A stretch of 64,000 nucleotides of DNA from an uncultured Actinomycetes bacterium (GTDB lineage: Bacteria > Actinomycetota > Acidimicrobiia > Acidimicrobiales > Acidimicrobilacustridaceae), in the NCBI GenBank assembly GCA_937927725.1, contig CALBSE010000011.1:1-64000 (forward strand). The letters are read 5' to 3'. The notes under the pieces are model-generated. The model was given only the letters and a program-made list of their open reading frames with translations. It ran no database searches and was not told where the DNA came from. How positions within the stretch are numbered: position 1 is the first letter of the stretch; every line of letters begins with the position of its first letter. Below are positions 33,942-42,844 of the stretch, piece after piece. The translations under genes were made by a program, and so were the position numbers.

Positions 33942-35480
33942 TCACCGACCGAGGTACTCGTCGCGGATCTGTTGCTTGTAGAGCTTGCCTGTTGGCAGTC
34001 GGGGCAGTTCGTCGCGGAAGTCAAACACGCGCGGAACTTTGAACCCTGCGAGATGTTCGCGTGCATACGCTCGCAGCACTTCGACCGTGGCATCGTCGGC
34101 GGCGACCCCGGGCTCAAGTTGTACGACGGCATGCACGTATTCGCCAAACTCCGGATCAGGAAGACCGAACACTGCGATATCTACAACATCGGGATGCATG
34201 ATCAGCGCCGATTCAATTTCGGCGGGATAGATGTTGACGCCACCAGAAATGATGGTGAATGCGCGACGGTCGGTGAGGTACAGAAACTCATCCTCGTCGA
34301 GATAACCAATATCACCGAGGGTCATCCAGTTATCGAACTTCGGGTGTCGACTGCTCTTCGTCTTTTCAGGATCGCCGTGATATTCGAAATTCGCTTTCGG
34401 TTGTTCGAAATAGACCAGCCCGATTCCGCCGGTCTCGAGTTCGTTACCTTCTTCATCGCAAATATGCGGAACGCCGTTGACGGATTTTCCAACAGAGCCG
34501 GGGTGCGCAAGCCATTCCTCGGATGTAAGGAACGTCATGCCGTTACCTTCGGTGCCGGCGTAGTACTCACTCACGATTGGGCCAAGCCACTCAATCATCT
34601 GGCGCTTTGCTTCCGGCGGACACGGAGCCGCAGCGTGCACGATGCAAGTAAGACTCGACATGTCGTAACGCGCTTTGACCTCGTCGGGTAGCGCCAACAT
34701 TCGCACCATCATCGTGGGCACGACCTGGGCATGGGTGACCGAATTGCGCTCGACGGCACGCAGGAATTCCTCCGCATCGAACTTCTCGAGCACAACAACT
34801 GTGCCGCCAAGTTCGTGAACTCCACAGGACCAGATAATCGCAGCGGAGTGATACAGCGGCGCTGGGCACAAGTACACCGACTCTGAACTCATTCCCAGCA
34901 TGAACTGCTCAAGCATCGCGATGGCGCCAACGCCTTCGTCGTCAACCATCCGATCGGGAAGGGGACGCTTAATGCCCTTCGGTCGACCAGTTGTTCCCGA
35001 GGAATAGAGCATGAAGTCGCCACGATGCTGTTCTGCGAACACTTCATCGCTTGCGGCCGCAATGGCGTCCTCGTAGGACTCGAAGCCATCCACCGTCCCG
35101 TCCATCATCAATCGCACCGGGCAGTCGGGAATGAACTCAAGCATCTCGGCCGCCACCTTCGACTGATTCGTCGTGGAGATGAACGCCTTCGCGCCCGAAT
35201 CGGTAATGAGGTACGCAGCTTCTTCCGCCTGCAGATACCGGTTCACGGTCACGAGATACATGCCCGAACGCAGAGCGGCCCAGGCAACTTCGAAATAGCG
35301 GGGATGGTTTTCAGCGAACAACGCAACCATGTCACCGCGCACGAGACCGCGATCGTGGAGCAAGCGCGACAGTCGCCGCGAACGTTCGTCGAGTTCGGCG
35401 TAGGTCACCACCGTCCCCGAAGAACCCATAACTACTGCGGCTTTGTTCGGCGTTGTACGCCCGTGTTCACCCGGATACAT
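33942..35480 (-). CDS. AMP-dependent acyl-CoA synthetase
   Basis: A 512-residue ANL-superfamily ligase that activates a carboxylic acid (likely fatty, steroid-side-chain or aromatic) to its acyl-CoA. The P-loop YSSGTTGRPKG is at residues 159-169, EYYAGTEGNGMTF is the substrate/AMP motif, TLGDIGYLDED the hinge region, and PRLPTGKLYKQQI carries the catalytic Lys. TAGGGT upstream and a GAGGGGGAG ribosome site fit its own promoter. It matches a lipid- or aromatic-catabolising lifestyle. Confidence 0.94.
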   Translation of the reverse strand: MYPGEHGRTTPNKAAVVMGSSGTVVTYAELDERSRRLSRLLHDRGLVRGDMVALFAENHPRYFEVAWAALRSGMYLVTVNRYLQAEEAAYLITDSGAKAFISTTNQSKVAAEMLEFIPDCPVRLMMDGTVDGFESYEDAIAAASDEVFAEQHRGDFMLYSSGTTGRPKGIKRPLPDRMVDDEGVGAIAMLEQFMLGMSSESVYLCPAPLYHSAAIIWSCGVHELGGTVVVLEKFDAEEFLRAVERNSVTHAQVVPTMMVRMLALPDEVKARYDMSSLTCIVHAAAPCPPEAKRQMIEWLGPIVSEYYAGTEGNGMTFLTSEEWLAHPGSVGKSVNGVPHICDEEGNELETGGIGLVYFEQPKANFEYHGDPEKTKSSRHPKFDNWMTLGDIGYLDEDEFLYLTDRRAFTIISGGVNIYPAEIESALIMHPDVVDIAVFGLPDPEFGEYVHAVVQLEPGVAADDATVEVLRAYAREHLAGFKVPRVFDFRDELPRLPTGKLYKQQIRDEYLGR

Positions 35481-35566
35481 AACTCCCCCTCGCCAAAACT
35501 GCTCTCGGCTCCAACGGAACGGACCCTAGCCCCGGCCGCGCGAAAGGCAGCGAGGAAACGCTGAGT

Positions 35567-35797
35567 TCAGTCGGAGCCGTTCATCAGTGTGAGCGCGGCG
35601 CGACAGCCTTCGCAGACGGGGTACTGATAGGGGTCACGAGTCGGGATGAACTTCTCGCCGCACAACGCCGTGATTTCTTCGCCAAGCACATAGCCGCGCA
35701 TCTGATCGTCCTTGCGAATGATGTGCGCGACCTTTCCTTCTTCCATCCCTGGATCAGAAGGTCGAGTTTCTTGGCGTTCAATAACGTCGGAGCCCAC
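35567..35797 (-). CDS. DUF3039-family small zinc-ribbon-like protein
   Basis: A 76-residue protein matching actinobacterial DUF3039: KVAHIIRKDDQMRGYVLGEEITALCGEKF, then PYQYPVCEGCRAAL. One Cys in the middle and CEGC near the end could bind zinc. It is widespread in Actinobacteria and its function is unknown. It lies between the acyl-CoA synthetase and an M15 peptidase. Confidence 0.85.
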   Translation of the reverse strand: MGSDVIERQETRPSDPGMEEGKVAHIIRKDDQMRGYVLGEEITALCGEKFIPTRDPYQYPVCEGCRAALTLMNGSD

Positions 35798-35876
35798 GAG
35801 GTCAGGGTACCGCCGTCACCTCGCGCTTGAGAACGCGCTTCACTAGGTCAAGGGTGCGAGCGGGTATGTGTCCGAT

Positions 35877-37178
35877 TCAGGCTGGATGCGACCAGTGCCA
35901 TGGTTCGCTGGGAAGGTTTGTGAATCCGAACCGTCCTGCGTTCGCTGCGAGCCAACCAAAGGCCGGGTCGCTGTGCGAATTGATAAACGATCCATTCGAC
36001 TGAAAGTCGATGGCGAGGCCTTGTTCGTGCCATGAGAGGCCCGGGCGAGCCGTTGGTGGCGAACACGAATCAGCCGGCATCTGCCAAATCGCATAGTCCG
36101 AGGTGCCGCAGTTCTGTCGGCGTAGCTGAATCTGCACGTTGATATCGCGGTAGCCGTAGCCGCCGAGGTTGAAGCCAGCGGACGACGCTGCCGCCATCAT
36201 CGCTCGGAGATCAGTTGCGATACTTGAGGCCACAGTGATCCCGTTAACGGTCGTCAGTGGCGGATGCGGAACAACGTTCGGACCACCTGAACCGGGCGCC
36301 GTCGTGGTCGTCGAACCACCACCATTCGACGGCACACCCCCGCTTCCTCCGCTCGGCGGAGTCGTCGGAATACCAACCACCGCGTTTGCGAGGGCCGCTT
36401 CTTCAGCAGCGATCGATGCACCAAAAGAAGCGTCGAGTTTCGACAAATACGCGGCGTCGGAAAGGCGATCGTCGAGACGTTGACGAACCTGTGCAGCAAA
36501 GGCTTGTTGTTGCGACTGAGCGGCCGTTAATGATTGCAATGCGCCTTCGGCTTCGGCCGCATGGGATTCCGCCGCGGCCTTTGCCGCCTGGGCACGAGCC
36601 AGTTCCTCTTCGAGTCGTGCTTTGGTCGAACGAAGCTGATCGATCACGTCGGAATCACCGCGAGATTGCATGTTGAGGAACGCATTACGCGTGGCATCTT
36701 CTTGTGCCGAAGCCGCTTCGAAACGACGCATGAGTTCCTCACCGGGAGGATCGACGTACGCCTTGACGGCATACTTCGCGACGCGTGCTCGAAGTGCATC
36801 AAGGTCGCGAGTGGTTTGTGCCGCGTCCTTTTGTGCCTGTGCCGCTTCGGCGGCGCTTGTCTCGGCTTGGCGTCGAGCTTCGGAAAGCGTTGCCTGCTGA
36901 CCACGAACGTTTTCGTTCAGGGTGTTGAGCGCAGCAAGTACCTGCGCCTTGGAACCCTCGAGGGCATCGACCTGAGCGGCAACCTTGGCCTGTTCGGCAC
37001 GAACATTGGCTCGCTGCGTCCGGGCATCAGTGGCGACGGCGCCAGCATTGACCGACGAACCAATGGCCACCCCAGCGGTTCCGACCAGCGTTAACGCCGT
37101 CACCGCGAGCGCGGTGAATCGACGGGTTCGCCGAGTCAGTCGGTGCTGCTTCGCACTGCGGGGGGATGTGGTGGCCAT
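35877..37178 (-). CDS. Secreted M15-type D,D-carboxypeptidase with coiled coils
   Basis: A 433-residue exported cell-wall enzyme. The start at 37178 has a GAGGAACC site and yields a basic N-terminus plus hydrophobic core (signal peptide near residues 1-45). Residues 50-280 are Ala/Gln/Glu-rich coiled coil, followed by a Gly/Ser/Thr/Pro linker. The last 130 residues are a VanY/M15 domain with the zinc ligands in SWHEQGLAIDF (His, Asp) and EPWHWSH (His). The coiled coil probably docks on a divisome partner. Upstream lies the DnaA-box cluster at 37280-37346. Confidence 0.88.
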   Translation of the reverse strand: MATTSPRSAKQHRLTRRTRRFTALAVTALTLVGTAGVAIGSSVNAGAVATDARTQRANVRAEQAKVAAQVDALEGSKAQVLAALNTLNENVRGQQATLSEARRQAETSAAEAAQAQKDAAQTTRDLDALRARVAKYAVKAYVDPPGEELMRRFEAASAQEDATRNAFLNMQSRGDSDVIDQLRSTKARLEEELARAQAAKAAAESHAAEAEGALQSLTAAQSQQQAFAAQVRQRLDDRLSDAAYLSKLDASFGASIAAEEAALANAVVGIPTTPPSGGSGGVPSNGGGSTTTTAPGSGGPNVVPHPPLTTVNGITVASSIATDLRAMMAAASSAGFNLGGYGYRDINVQIQLRRQNCGTSDYAIWQMPADSCSPPTARPGLSWHEQGLAIDFQSNGSFINSHSDPAFGWLAANAGRFGFTNLPSEPWHWSHPA

Positions 37179-37279
37179 GGTTCCTCGTCTGATCACGTCG
37201 GAGACGTGATCGTGAAAGGCCCGGTATCCGCCCGAGGACTGCTCACCTTACTGCAGGCCCCCCGGCGTCGGTCAACCCC

Positions 37280-37346
37280 TGTGGAAAAACTTGTGGAATC
37301 GTCTGGGGACCAAGGGGGCAGCGCCTGTGGAAACGGTTGTGGACAA
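37280..37346. promoter_or_regulatory. Cluster of four DnaA-box-like sites away from oriC
   Basis: Four same-orientation motifs occur at 37280 (TGTGGAAAA), 37292 (TGTGGAATC), 37326 (TGTGGAAAC) and 37338 (TGTGGACAA). The last is a perfect DnaA box (TTGTCCACA on the other strand) inside the palindrome TTGTGGACAA. The sites form two pairs, each spaced 12 bp, with 46 bp between pairs. The cluster is in the 173-nt gap between the M15 peptidase and the tautomerase gene. Confidence 0.6.
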
Positions 37347-37351
37347 GTTTC

Positions 37352-37552
37352 TCAGGCGGACGGGGAGGCCTTCTCGGGCTGCCAAACTCCCTCGGCCATG
37401 TAGTCCTCGGCAGAGAATTCAGTTACCCACACCCGAATGGAGGGAAGGGAGGCTCCAATTGACGTGTGCACGGCCTCGGTCACGGCACTGAGCAGGGCTT
37501 TCTTCTGCTCAGGGGTGCGGCCTTCGAGCATGTTGATCTGGATGAGAGGCAC
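37352..37552 (-). CDS. 4-oxalocrotonate tautomerase family protein
   Basis: A 66-residue tautomerase. Met removal exposes the catalytic Pro (MPLIQINMLEGRTPEQKKALLSAV is the family start). TEAVHTSIG and VWVTEF follow. It may act in aromatic meta-cleavage or as a promiscuous isomerase. The start is GTG at 37552, so translation may be modest. It is divergent from the nitroreductase-like gene at 37591. Confidence 0.85.
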   Translation of the reverse strand: MPLIQINMLEGRTPEQKKALLSAVTEAVHTSIGASLPSIRVWVTEFSAEDYMAEGVWQPEKASPSA

Positions 37553-37577
37553 AAGAAACTCCGTTGATGGTCGGCAG

Positions 37578-37583
37578 TACTGT
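37578..37583 (+). promoter_or_regulatory. -10 box (TACTGT) for a leaderless start
   Basis: TACTGT ends 7 nt before the ATG at 37591. Confidence 0.5.
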
Positions 37584-37590
37584 CCTGATC

Positions 37591-38187
37591 ATGACCGCCC
37601 CGGCCGGATCCGTCGATCCACTTTCTTCCTTTGAGGCCATCGCCTCGCAACGCCGCTCCTCACTTCGGGTCGATCCTGACAAGGCCGTTCCCGACGACCT
37701 CGTCGACCGACTGATTGTTCTTGCGGCCACGGCCCCAAATCACAAGCGCACATTTCCATGGCGGTTTCGCATCATCTCGGGATCGGCCCGAGCACAGCTT
37801 GGCGAGGCACTGGCCCAGGACCTCATCGAGGCGGGTCGGGACCAAACCAAAATCGAAAAGGCGCGTTCGAAATATCTCAGGGCACCGGTCCTGATCGCTG
37901 TGGCCTCCATCGCCGACGAAGACGCAACGTTGACTGCTGAGAATCGCGACGCCGTTTCGGCCGCAATTCAAACGCTGCTCCTCGGCGCAACGGCAGCCGG
38001 TCTCGCGTCCTACTGGTCGACCGGTGCGGCAATGACTTCTGTCCGTCTACGCGACTTCTGCGGCTTCGACGCAACCGATACGACCGTTGGTTTGGTCTAT
38101 CTCGGCTGGTCGATTGGTGATCCTCCACCAATCGACCGACCCGCGCCTGAATCGCTGCGCATCGGCGCGTCCACCCAAACCCCGTAG
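37591..38187 (+). CDS. Nitroreductase-family FMN protein
   Basis: A 198-residue nitroreductase fold (YdjA-like size). Signatures are SQRRSSLRVDPDKAVPDDLVDRLIVLAATAPNHKRTFPWRF at the FMN site, the LLLGATAAGLASYWSTGAA helix and VYLGWSIGDPP at the end. Met37591 is used because the TACTGT box ends 7 nt upstream; an earlier Met is not supported. The substrate is unknown. Confidence 0.86.
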   Translation: MTAPAGSVDPLSSFEAIASQRRSSLRVDPDKAVPDDLVDRLIVLAATAPNHKRTFPWRFRIISGSARAQLGEALAQDLIEAGRDQTKIEKARSKYLRAPVLIAVASIADEDATLTAENRDAVSAAIQTLLLGATAAGLASYWSTGAAMTSVRLRDFCGFDATDTTVGLVYLGWSIGDPPPIDRPAPESLRIGASTQTP

Positions 38188-38190
38188 GGT
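38185..38190 (+). promoter_or_regulatory. -10 box (TAGGGT) for a leaderless start
   Basis: TAGGGT overlaps the upstream stop (CGTAGGG) and ends 7 nt before the ATG at 38198. Confidence 0.55.
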
Positions 38191-38197
38191 CTCGCCG

Positions 38198-38791
38198 ATG
38201 GCTGTTTCAAAGAAGAACGCAAAACGATTTGGTCCCGACCGACCAGAGGCCCCTCCGCTGGTTCGACGTCAGCGCGTGTGGTCGGTGATTGGTACCTGGC
38301 TCTTCATTCTCGTGTTTTTCATTGCTCCGATTGGTTTCGGAAATGGAATCTTTGTCTTTCCCGCACTTCTCTTCACCGTCCTGCTGATCGCAACAATGCG
38401 ACTTTCTCGTCGACCCGACGGCCCCGACGCAGAAACGCTTTCAAAGAACGAGCTGCGGAGCGCAACAGCTACCGAGCCCGTCTCGGTACATGCGATGTGG
38501 TCCCCAGGCCCTCGAGTCCGCGGCGAACCGCCGCAACGTGGCTTTCTCATCTGCGATGGCAAACGACTTCGTTTCGAATGCCTCAAGGATCAGGTGCGAT
38601 TCGATTCCGCAATCAATCGAGTTGAGGTCATTACCCTCCCGAGCTTCATGCGACCACAACTCGATCTTTCAATCGGTGGCGTCAACCATTCACTGCGCTT
38701 CTTCCCCGCATGGGATCTTGGTGCAACGTTTGTCGGCCCCACTGTTGCCGGTGAGTGGTACGCACAGTTGAAAGAACTCGGCGCCTCCTGA
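38198..38791 (+). CDS. Two-helix membrane protein, tandem paralogue A
   Basis: A 197-residue protein. A basic N-terminus is followed by two close transmembrane helices (VIGTWLFILVFFIAPIGFG and IFVFPALLFTVLLIATMRL). A cytoplasmic domain of about 120 residues ends MRPQLDLSIGGVNHSLRFFPAWDLG...VAGEWYAQLKELGA. That end matches the next gene's product (MRPQLTMTIDGIMHVIEF...VAGAWFDQLVELGA). The soluble part looks beta-rich and may be PH-like. Function unknown. Start supported by a leaderless promoter. Confidence 0.75.
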   Translation: MAVSKKNAKRFGPDRPEAPPLVRRQRVWSVIGTWLFILVFFIAPIGFGNGIFVFPALLFTVLLIATMRLSRRPDGPDAETLSKNELRSATATEPVSVHAMWSPGPRVRGEPPQRGFLICDGKRLRFECLKDQVRFDSAINRVEVITLPSFMRPQLDLSIGGVNHSLRFFPAWDLGATFVGPTVAGEWYAQLKELGAS

Positions 38792-38792
38792 C

Positions 38793-39425
38793 ATGGCCCG
38801 GATCAACCACACGCCGGATCCAAATCCAACACGTGCCAAAGCGCGTGCGCGCCGAAACCTCAACTTGGTTGTGTGGTGGGGAGTTGCGCTGATTCTTCTC
38901 TTCGTACTTTCGACCGGCGCGCCCTGGATCCTTGTCCTCCCCCTACTTGTTATTGGCGCACTCGTGATCACCAACACGATTCAAGTGGTTCGAGGAGAAG
39001 GTGCTGAGCAGTACGCGATTGAGCCCGGGCGTCTCGTCCAAGCCACTGCCGACAACGATCCCGTTGCGGTACCGGTGACGCGCGCACCAAACCGGCGGGA
39101 AAAAGGCCGGCGTCGAGGCACCCTCCACTTCGCCGGCGGCAAGCTGTCCTTCACCTTCGGGCCATCTCCGCGATCACGAACAAAGAAGAACGACGAGAAC
39201 TTGGAGGGGACAACCATTTTCGATGCGTGGCCAGACGACATTGTTCTTGGCTCGCGACCCACGATGATGCGTCCTCAACTCACCATGACTATCGACGGCA
39301 TCATGCACGTCATTGAATTCACGATGCCCGAGGATCTCGCTGCCGGCATGCTCGGAAAAGTCGTCGCTGGCGCATGGTTCGATCAATTGGTTGAGCTCGG
39401 GGCGACAGCCCCAACCACGAAGTAA
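38793..39425 (+). CDS. Two-helix membrane protein, tandem paralogue B
   Basis: A 210-residue paralogue of the preceding protein, starting 1 nt after its stop. It has a basic N-terminus, helices around VVWWGVALILLFVLSTGAP and ILVLPLLVIGALVITNTI, and a soluble domain with GTLHFAGGKLSFTFGPS and the shared C-terminal block. Duplication with divergence suggests a heteromeric membrane complex. I recognise no family. Confidence 0.75.
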   Translation: MARINHTPDPNPTRAKARARRNLNLVVWWGVALILLFVLSTGAPWILVLPLLVIGALVITNTIQVVRGEGAEQYAIEPGRLVQATADNDPVAVPVTRAPNRREKGRRRGTLHFAGGKLSFTFGPSPRSRTKKNDENLEGTTIFDAWPDDIVLGSRPTMMRPQLTMTIDGIMHVIEFTMPEDLAAGMLGKVVAGAWFDQLVELGATAPTTK

Positions 39426-39470
39426 GAAAAGCGACACCGATTCGCGCTGCCTTCGTGTCACGATTGACCC

Positions 39471-40265
39471 GTGGCACTCCTCCCCCCGCGTCCGCCCGCT
39501 GATCAAACGATGCTCAACAATGCTGTTGAGATCCTTCGCGCTGCTGGTTCATTCACCATGCAGTGGTTCGACAATCCCGCTCTGGACATCATCACGAAGA
39601 GCGATGGGACACCCGTCACCGAGGCCGACCGCGGTGCCGAACAAATCGTCCGTGATCGCCTTGCCGTCCTTCATCCCGAGGACTCCGTACTCGGAGAAGA
39701 ACTTGACGACTACATCGGAAGTAGTTCGCGCACGTGGATCGTTGATCCCATCGACGGCACAAAGGCGTTTACTCGCAGCGTTCCGCTCTATTCGAACCTT
39801 CTTGCGGTTGTCGACGAACACGGGCCACTCATCGGTGTCATCAACCTTCCCGCGCTCAACACAACGGTGTACGCCGGGCGCGGCCTCGGATGTTTCCGCG
39901 ATGGCCGGCCTGTACGCGTGAGCAATCGAACCGCTCCCGCGAGTTGTGTCCTTTCGACGAGTGGCTTCGGAACATGGAGTGACGAATCACTTCTCGGCGT
40001 GAAGCGAGCCGGTTTCGAATTGCGAACCTGGGGTGACGGCTACGGCTACGCAATGGTCGCGTGCGGTGCTCTCGACGCCATGGTCGATCCTCAGGTATCA
40101 CTCTGGGATATTGCGCCCATGCCCGTGATCTTCGAAGAGGCTGGTGGGATGTTCACCGGCACAGACGGCAACGAGGTGTCTCTCGTTCCGGGTTCGAATG
40201 TGTCTGGTGTTGCATCAAACGGCGTCGTGCACGACGCGGTCATCGCCGCGATCAACAACCGCTAA
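39471..40265 (+). CDS. Inositol-monophosphatase-family phosphatase (HisN-like)
   Basis: A 264-residue Mg-dependent phosphatase. DGTPVTEADRGAE and LGEELDDY supply metal ligands, IVDPIDGTKAFTR is the IMPase signature, and VDPQVSLWDIAPMPVIFEEAGG is the second. The sequence pattern is close to histidinol-phosphate phosphatases (HisN) of Actinobacteria, but inositol phosphatase cannot be excluded. The start is a GTG at 39471. It converges on the ABC ATPase gene with a 4-nt overlap. Confidence 0.85.
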   Translation: MALLPPRPPADQTMLNNAVEILRAAGSFTMQWFDNPALDIITKSDGTPVTEADRGAEQIVRDRLAVLHPEDSVLGEELDDYIGSSSRTWIVDPIDGTKAFTRSVPLYSNLLAVVDEHGPLIGVINLPALNTTVYAGRGLGCFRDGRPVRVSNRTAPASCVLSTSGFGTWSDESLLGVKRAGFELRTWGDGYGYAMVACGALDAMVDPQVSLWDIAPMPVIFEEAGGMFTGTDGNEVSLVPGSNVSGVASNGVVHDAVIAAINNR

Positions 40266-41080
40266 CTCTCGTCATCGTCTTCGCACACGGTGTGATCGTG
40301 ACCATGCGCGTGATGATGGGGATCATCAATCAGCACGATGCCGTCGGCCAAACGCAACAACCGGCCTCCATAGGCTTCGGCAAGGTTTGCAGCAGTCAGC
40401 ACTTCCTCTGCTGTTCCACTGGCCACGACACGACCAGCCAAGAGCAAAACGTGATCGGTTTCCGCCGCTTCTGAAAGATCATGCGTAGTCATCACGATCG
40501 TGCGGCCCGCGGCGCGTTCTTGGTCAACGACATCGAGAATGTGCTGACGACTCACGACATCGAGACCGGTGACTGGTTCGTCGAGCAAAATAATGTCGCC
40601 ACCTTGTGCAAGTCCTTGAGCGACAAACACCCTCTGACGTTGCCCTCCAGAAAGTTCGTGAAGATGACGCCGGGTGAGGTCGCCCAACTCGAGGCGGTCT
40701 ATTGACTCATCCACGATCTGGCGATCCTCTGATGTCATCTTGCCGAACGCTCCCCGAGTTGCGAACCGCCCCATCGATACAACTTCACGAACAGTGACCG
40801 GCAGCTGATCATTGACCTTTGCCGATTGCATGACGTAGCCAACATGACGACGCATGTCGTTTGGGGTTCCGCCATTAACGGTGAGTGTTCCCGATTCAAC
40901 CGGTAGTAAGCCCACGATCGCATTCAACAAACTGGACTTGCCTGCGCCGTTCGGGCCCACGAGGGAAGTGACAGCGCCAGTGGGCAACGCAAATGAGGCA
41001 TCGCGCAACACAGGGTGGCGGCCATAGGCAAGAGTGACGTCGTGTCCCTCAACCGCGATCGGTGACGCGTGTTCAGACAT
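40262..41080 (-). CDS. Metal-type ABC transporter ATPase with His-rich tail
   Basis: A 272-residue ATP-binding subunit resembling ZnuC/MntB-type transporters. Walker A is GPNGAGKSS, the Q-loop is VMQSAKVND, the signature is LSGGQRQR, and Walker B is IILLDEPVTGLD. The C-terminus ends DDPHHHAHGHDHTVCEDDDES, a metal-binding tail with six His. No permease or binding-protein gene is adjacent, so it must pair with a distant permease. The start is MSEHASP at 41080. It is divergent from the copper-type operon. Confidence 0.88.
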   Translation of the reverse strand: MSEHASPIAVEGHDVTLAYGRHPVLRDASFALPTGAVTSLVGPNGAGKSSLLNAIVGLLPVESGTLTVNGGTPNDMRRHVGYVMQSAKVNDQLPVTVREVVSMGRFATRGAFGKMTSEDRQIVDESIDRLELGDLTRRHLHELSGGQRQRVFVAQGLAQGGDIILLDEPVTGLDVVSRQHILDVVDQERAAGRTIVMTTHDLSEAAETDHVLLLAGRVVASGTAEEVLTAANLAEAYGGRLLRLADGIVLIDDPHHHAHGHDHTVCEDDDES

Positions 41081-41167
41081 GACACTGACCGCGCTGGGCG
41101 AGAGCGGGGACGGGAATACGATCAGGCACCCGGACAGTCTTGCCCAACCGGTGGAAAACGAGAATTC

Positions 41168-42826
41168 ATGTCCCGTATCGCCAGACAACTCGCTGCAACG
41201 ATCGCGATTCTGGTTGGTGTTCTCGCTCTCGGAACTGGGATTGCGTCGGCCCACGCCACCGTCGAGAGTTCCACTCCAGCGGACGGGCAATCGCTCCCCG
41301 CCTCTCCGAGCGAAATCAGCGTTACCTTCAACGAACCAGTGAGTACGGCTTCTGGCGGGCTCAGCGTTCTCAACGCTGACGGCACTCACGTGGACGCGGG
41401 AAAGAGCCAAGTCACCGACGGCCGCACGCTTGTCACGGAAATTCCCCAGCCGCTTCCTGATGGAACCTACGTCGCCACCTATCGCGTACTTTCCGCTGAT
41501 GGCCACCCCGTAAGTGGTTCGTTCCTCTTTGGTGTCGGATCCGGAGCGGTCGACCGAAGTGCGCAACCTCAGGCGAGCGGCGATCGGCTTTGGGGAATCA
41601 TCGGTGGGATTTCCCGAGCCCTCATGTATCTCGCAGCACTCATCGCCGCTGGCGTCGCGTTCTTCTTAGCCTTCATCCACGATCACGATGCTGATCGTTG
41701 GCGAATCGTTCCGTTTGTTCGGATTGGTTCGATCCTCGCCTTGTTCAGCGCGATCGGTGTCGTGATGAGCCAGGCCGCGCTTCTCACGGGTAAAGGTGCC
41801 GGCGCGATCACCGACACAAATGTGCTCCGCGATGTTCTCAACCAAAACCTGGGCTGGTCCCTTGCGTTGATGATGATTGGCCTTGCTGTCGTCCATCTCT
41901 CAACTGACATCACGAAAAAAGTCGTCTCGCAGTCCTTTGCGTTCTATGGCGGACTCGCCGTCACGATTTCGTTCGCTGTGTGGGGACACGCAACCGAACT
42001 TGCCCCTCGAGCGGTTTCTCTTGTTGCCGACGCAGTCCACGCAACTGCAGCTGCGCTTTGGCTCGGAGGCCTCATCGGACTGGTCATGGTCCTTTCGCTG
42101 AGATCTGCCGAGACGGTTCGTTCAACGGCAGGAATCATCAGCCGCTTTTCTCTCATGGCCTTCTGGTCCGTCATTGCATTGGCCATTGCTGGACTTACCC
42201 TCACCGTCACCGGCTCAAACGCCAGCCTGCATGCGATCGTGACGACAACGTGGGGTCAACTCGTCCTCGCCAAAGTCGGTCTCACCCTCATTGTTGTGAT
42301 CATCGCCGCATGGAATCGACGCACGCTCGTTCCTTCACTCACGACGCCGACCGAGACAACCAACGATCTTTCGATTCGTTGGGCAACGTTGCTTCGCACG
42401 GTTCGAACTGAAGCGTTGCTTCTCGTCGTGGTGGTTTGCCTCACCGCAATTCTCGTCAACATTCCCCCGGCTCGAACTGCCGCCGTTTCAAAAACCACTC
42501 GATTCGACGTCAGCAAACGGGTCGATACCGGGACCGTTGAACTTTCGGTTGATCCTGCGATTGTGGGCCCGAACACCGTCATCGCCCGGTACGCCGACGG
42601 AACTGGACAACCACTCAATGTGGCGAACAGCATGACCATTGAGTTCTCGCAACCCTCAGCCGGATTGGAGCCGATCACCCGGCAAGTTCCGGCTTCAGAA
42701 CCAGGGGTCTTCACGATTCAAGGAAACGAATTCTCAATTCCTGGCACCTGGACCGTTACCATCGCCGTTCGAACGGGAGACTTCACCGAACAGCGCACCT
42801 CGTTCGAAGTTCCAATCCGTCGCTAA
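41168..42826 (+). CDS. CopC/CopD-type copper-resistance membrane protein
   Basis: A 552-residue fusion. A signal peptide (cleaving at ...ASA) exposes His-Ala at the mature N-terminus. A CopC domain follows (ESSTPADGQSLPASPSEISVTFNEPV; SADGHPVSGSFLFGV) and then about eight transmembrane helices of the CopD family. The C-terminal region after residue 470 is an extracytoplasmic beta domain (YtkA/FixH-like). It is the first gene of a three-gene copper operon and probably moves or binds copper at the membrane. Confidence 0.88.
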   Translation: MSRIARQLAATIAILVGVLALGTGIASAHATVESSTPADGQSLPASPSEISVTFNEPVSTASGGLSVLNADGTHVDAGKSQVTDGRTLVTEIPQPLPDGTYVATYRVLSADGHPVSGSFLFGVGSGAVDRSAQPQASGDRLWGIIGGISRALMYLAALIAAGVAFFLAFIHDHDADRWRIVPFVRIGSILALFSAIGVVMSQAALLTGKGAGAITDTNVLRDVLNQNLGWSLALMMIGLAVVHLSTDITKKVVSQSFAFYGGLAVTISFAVWGHATELAPRAVSLVADAVHATAAALWLGGLIGLVMVLSLRSAETVRSTAGIISRFSLMAFWSVIALAIAGLTLTVTGSNASLHAIVTTTWGQLVLAKVGLTLIVVIIAAWNRRTLVPSLTTPTETTNDLSIRWATLLRTVRTEALLLVVVVCLTAILVNIPPARTAAVSKTTRFDVSKRVDTGTVELSVDPAIVGPNTVIARYADGTGQPLNVANSMTIEFSQPSAGLEPITRQVPASEPGVFTIQGNEFSIPGTWTVTIAVRTGDFTEQRTSFEVPIRR

Positions 42827-42844
42827 TCACCACCAAGGATTCAC

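Noticed and set aside
33285..34691. 468-codon plus-strand frame
   Set aside because: It runs antisense through the nitroreductase and acyl-CoA synthetase genes and shows no domain, so it is a shadow.
40262..41080. Complete znuABC-type operon
   Set aside because: No permease or binding-protein gene was found on either side.
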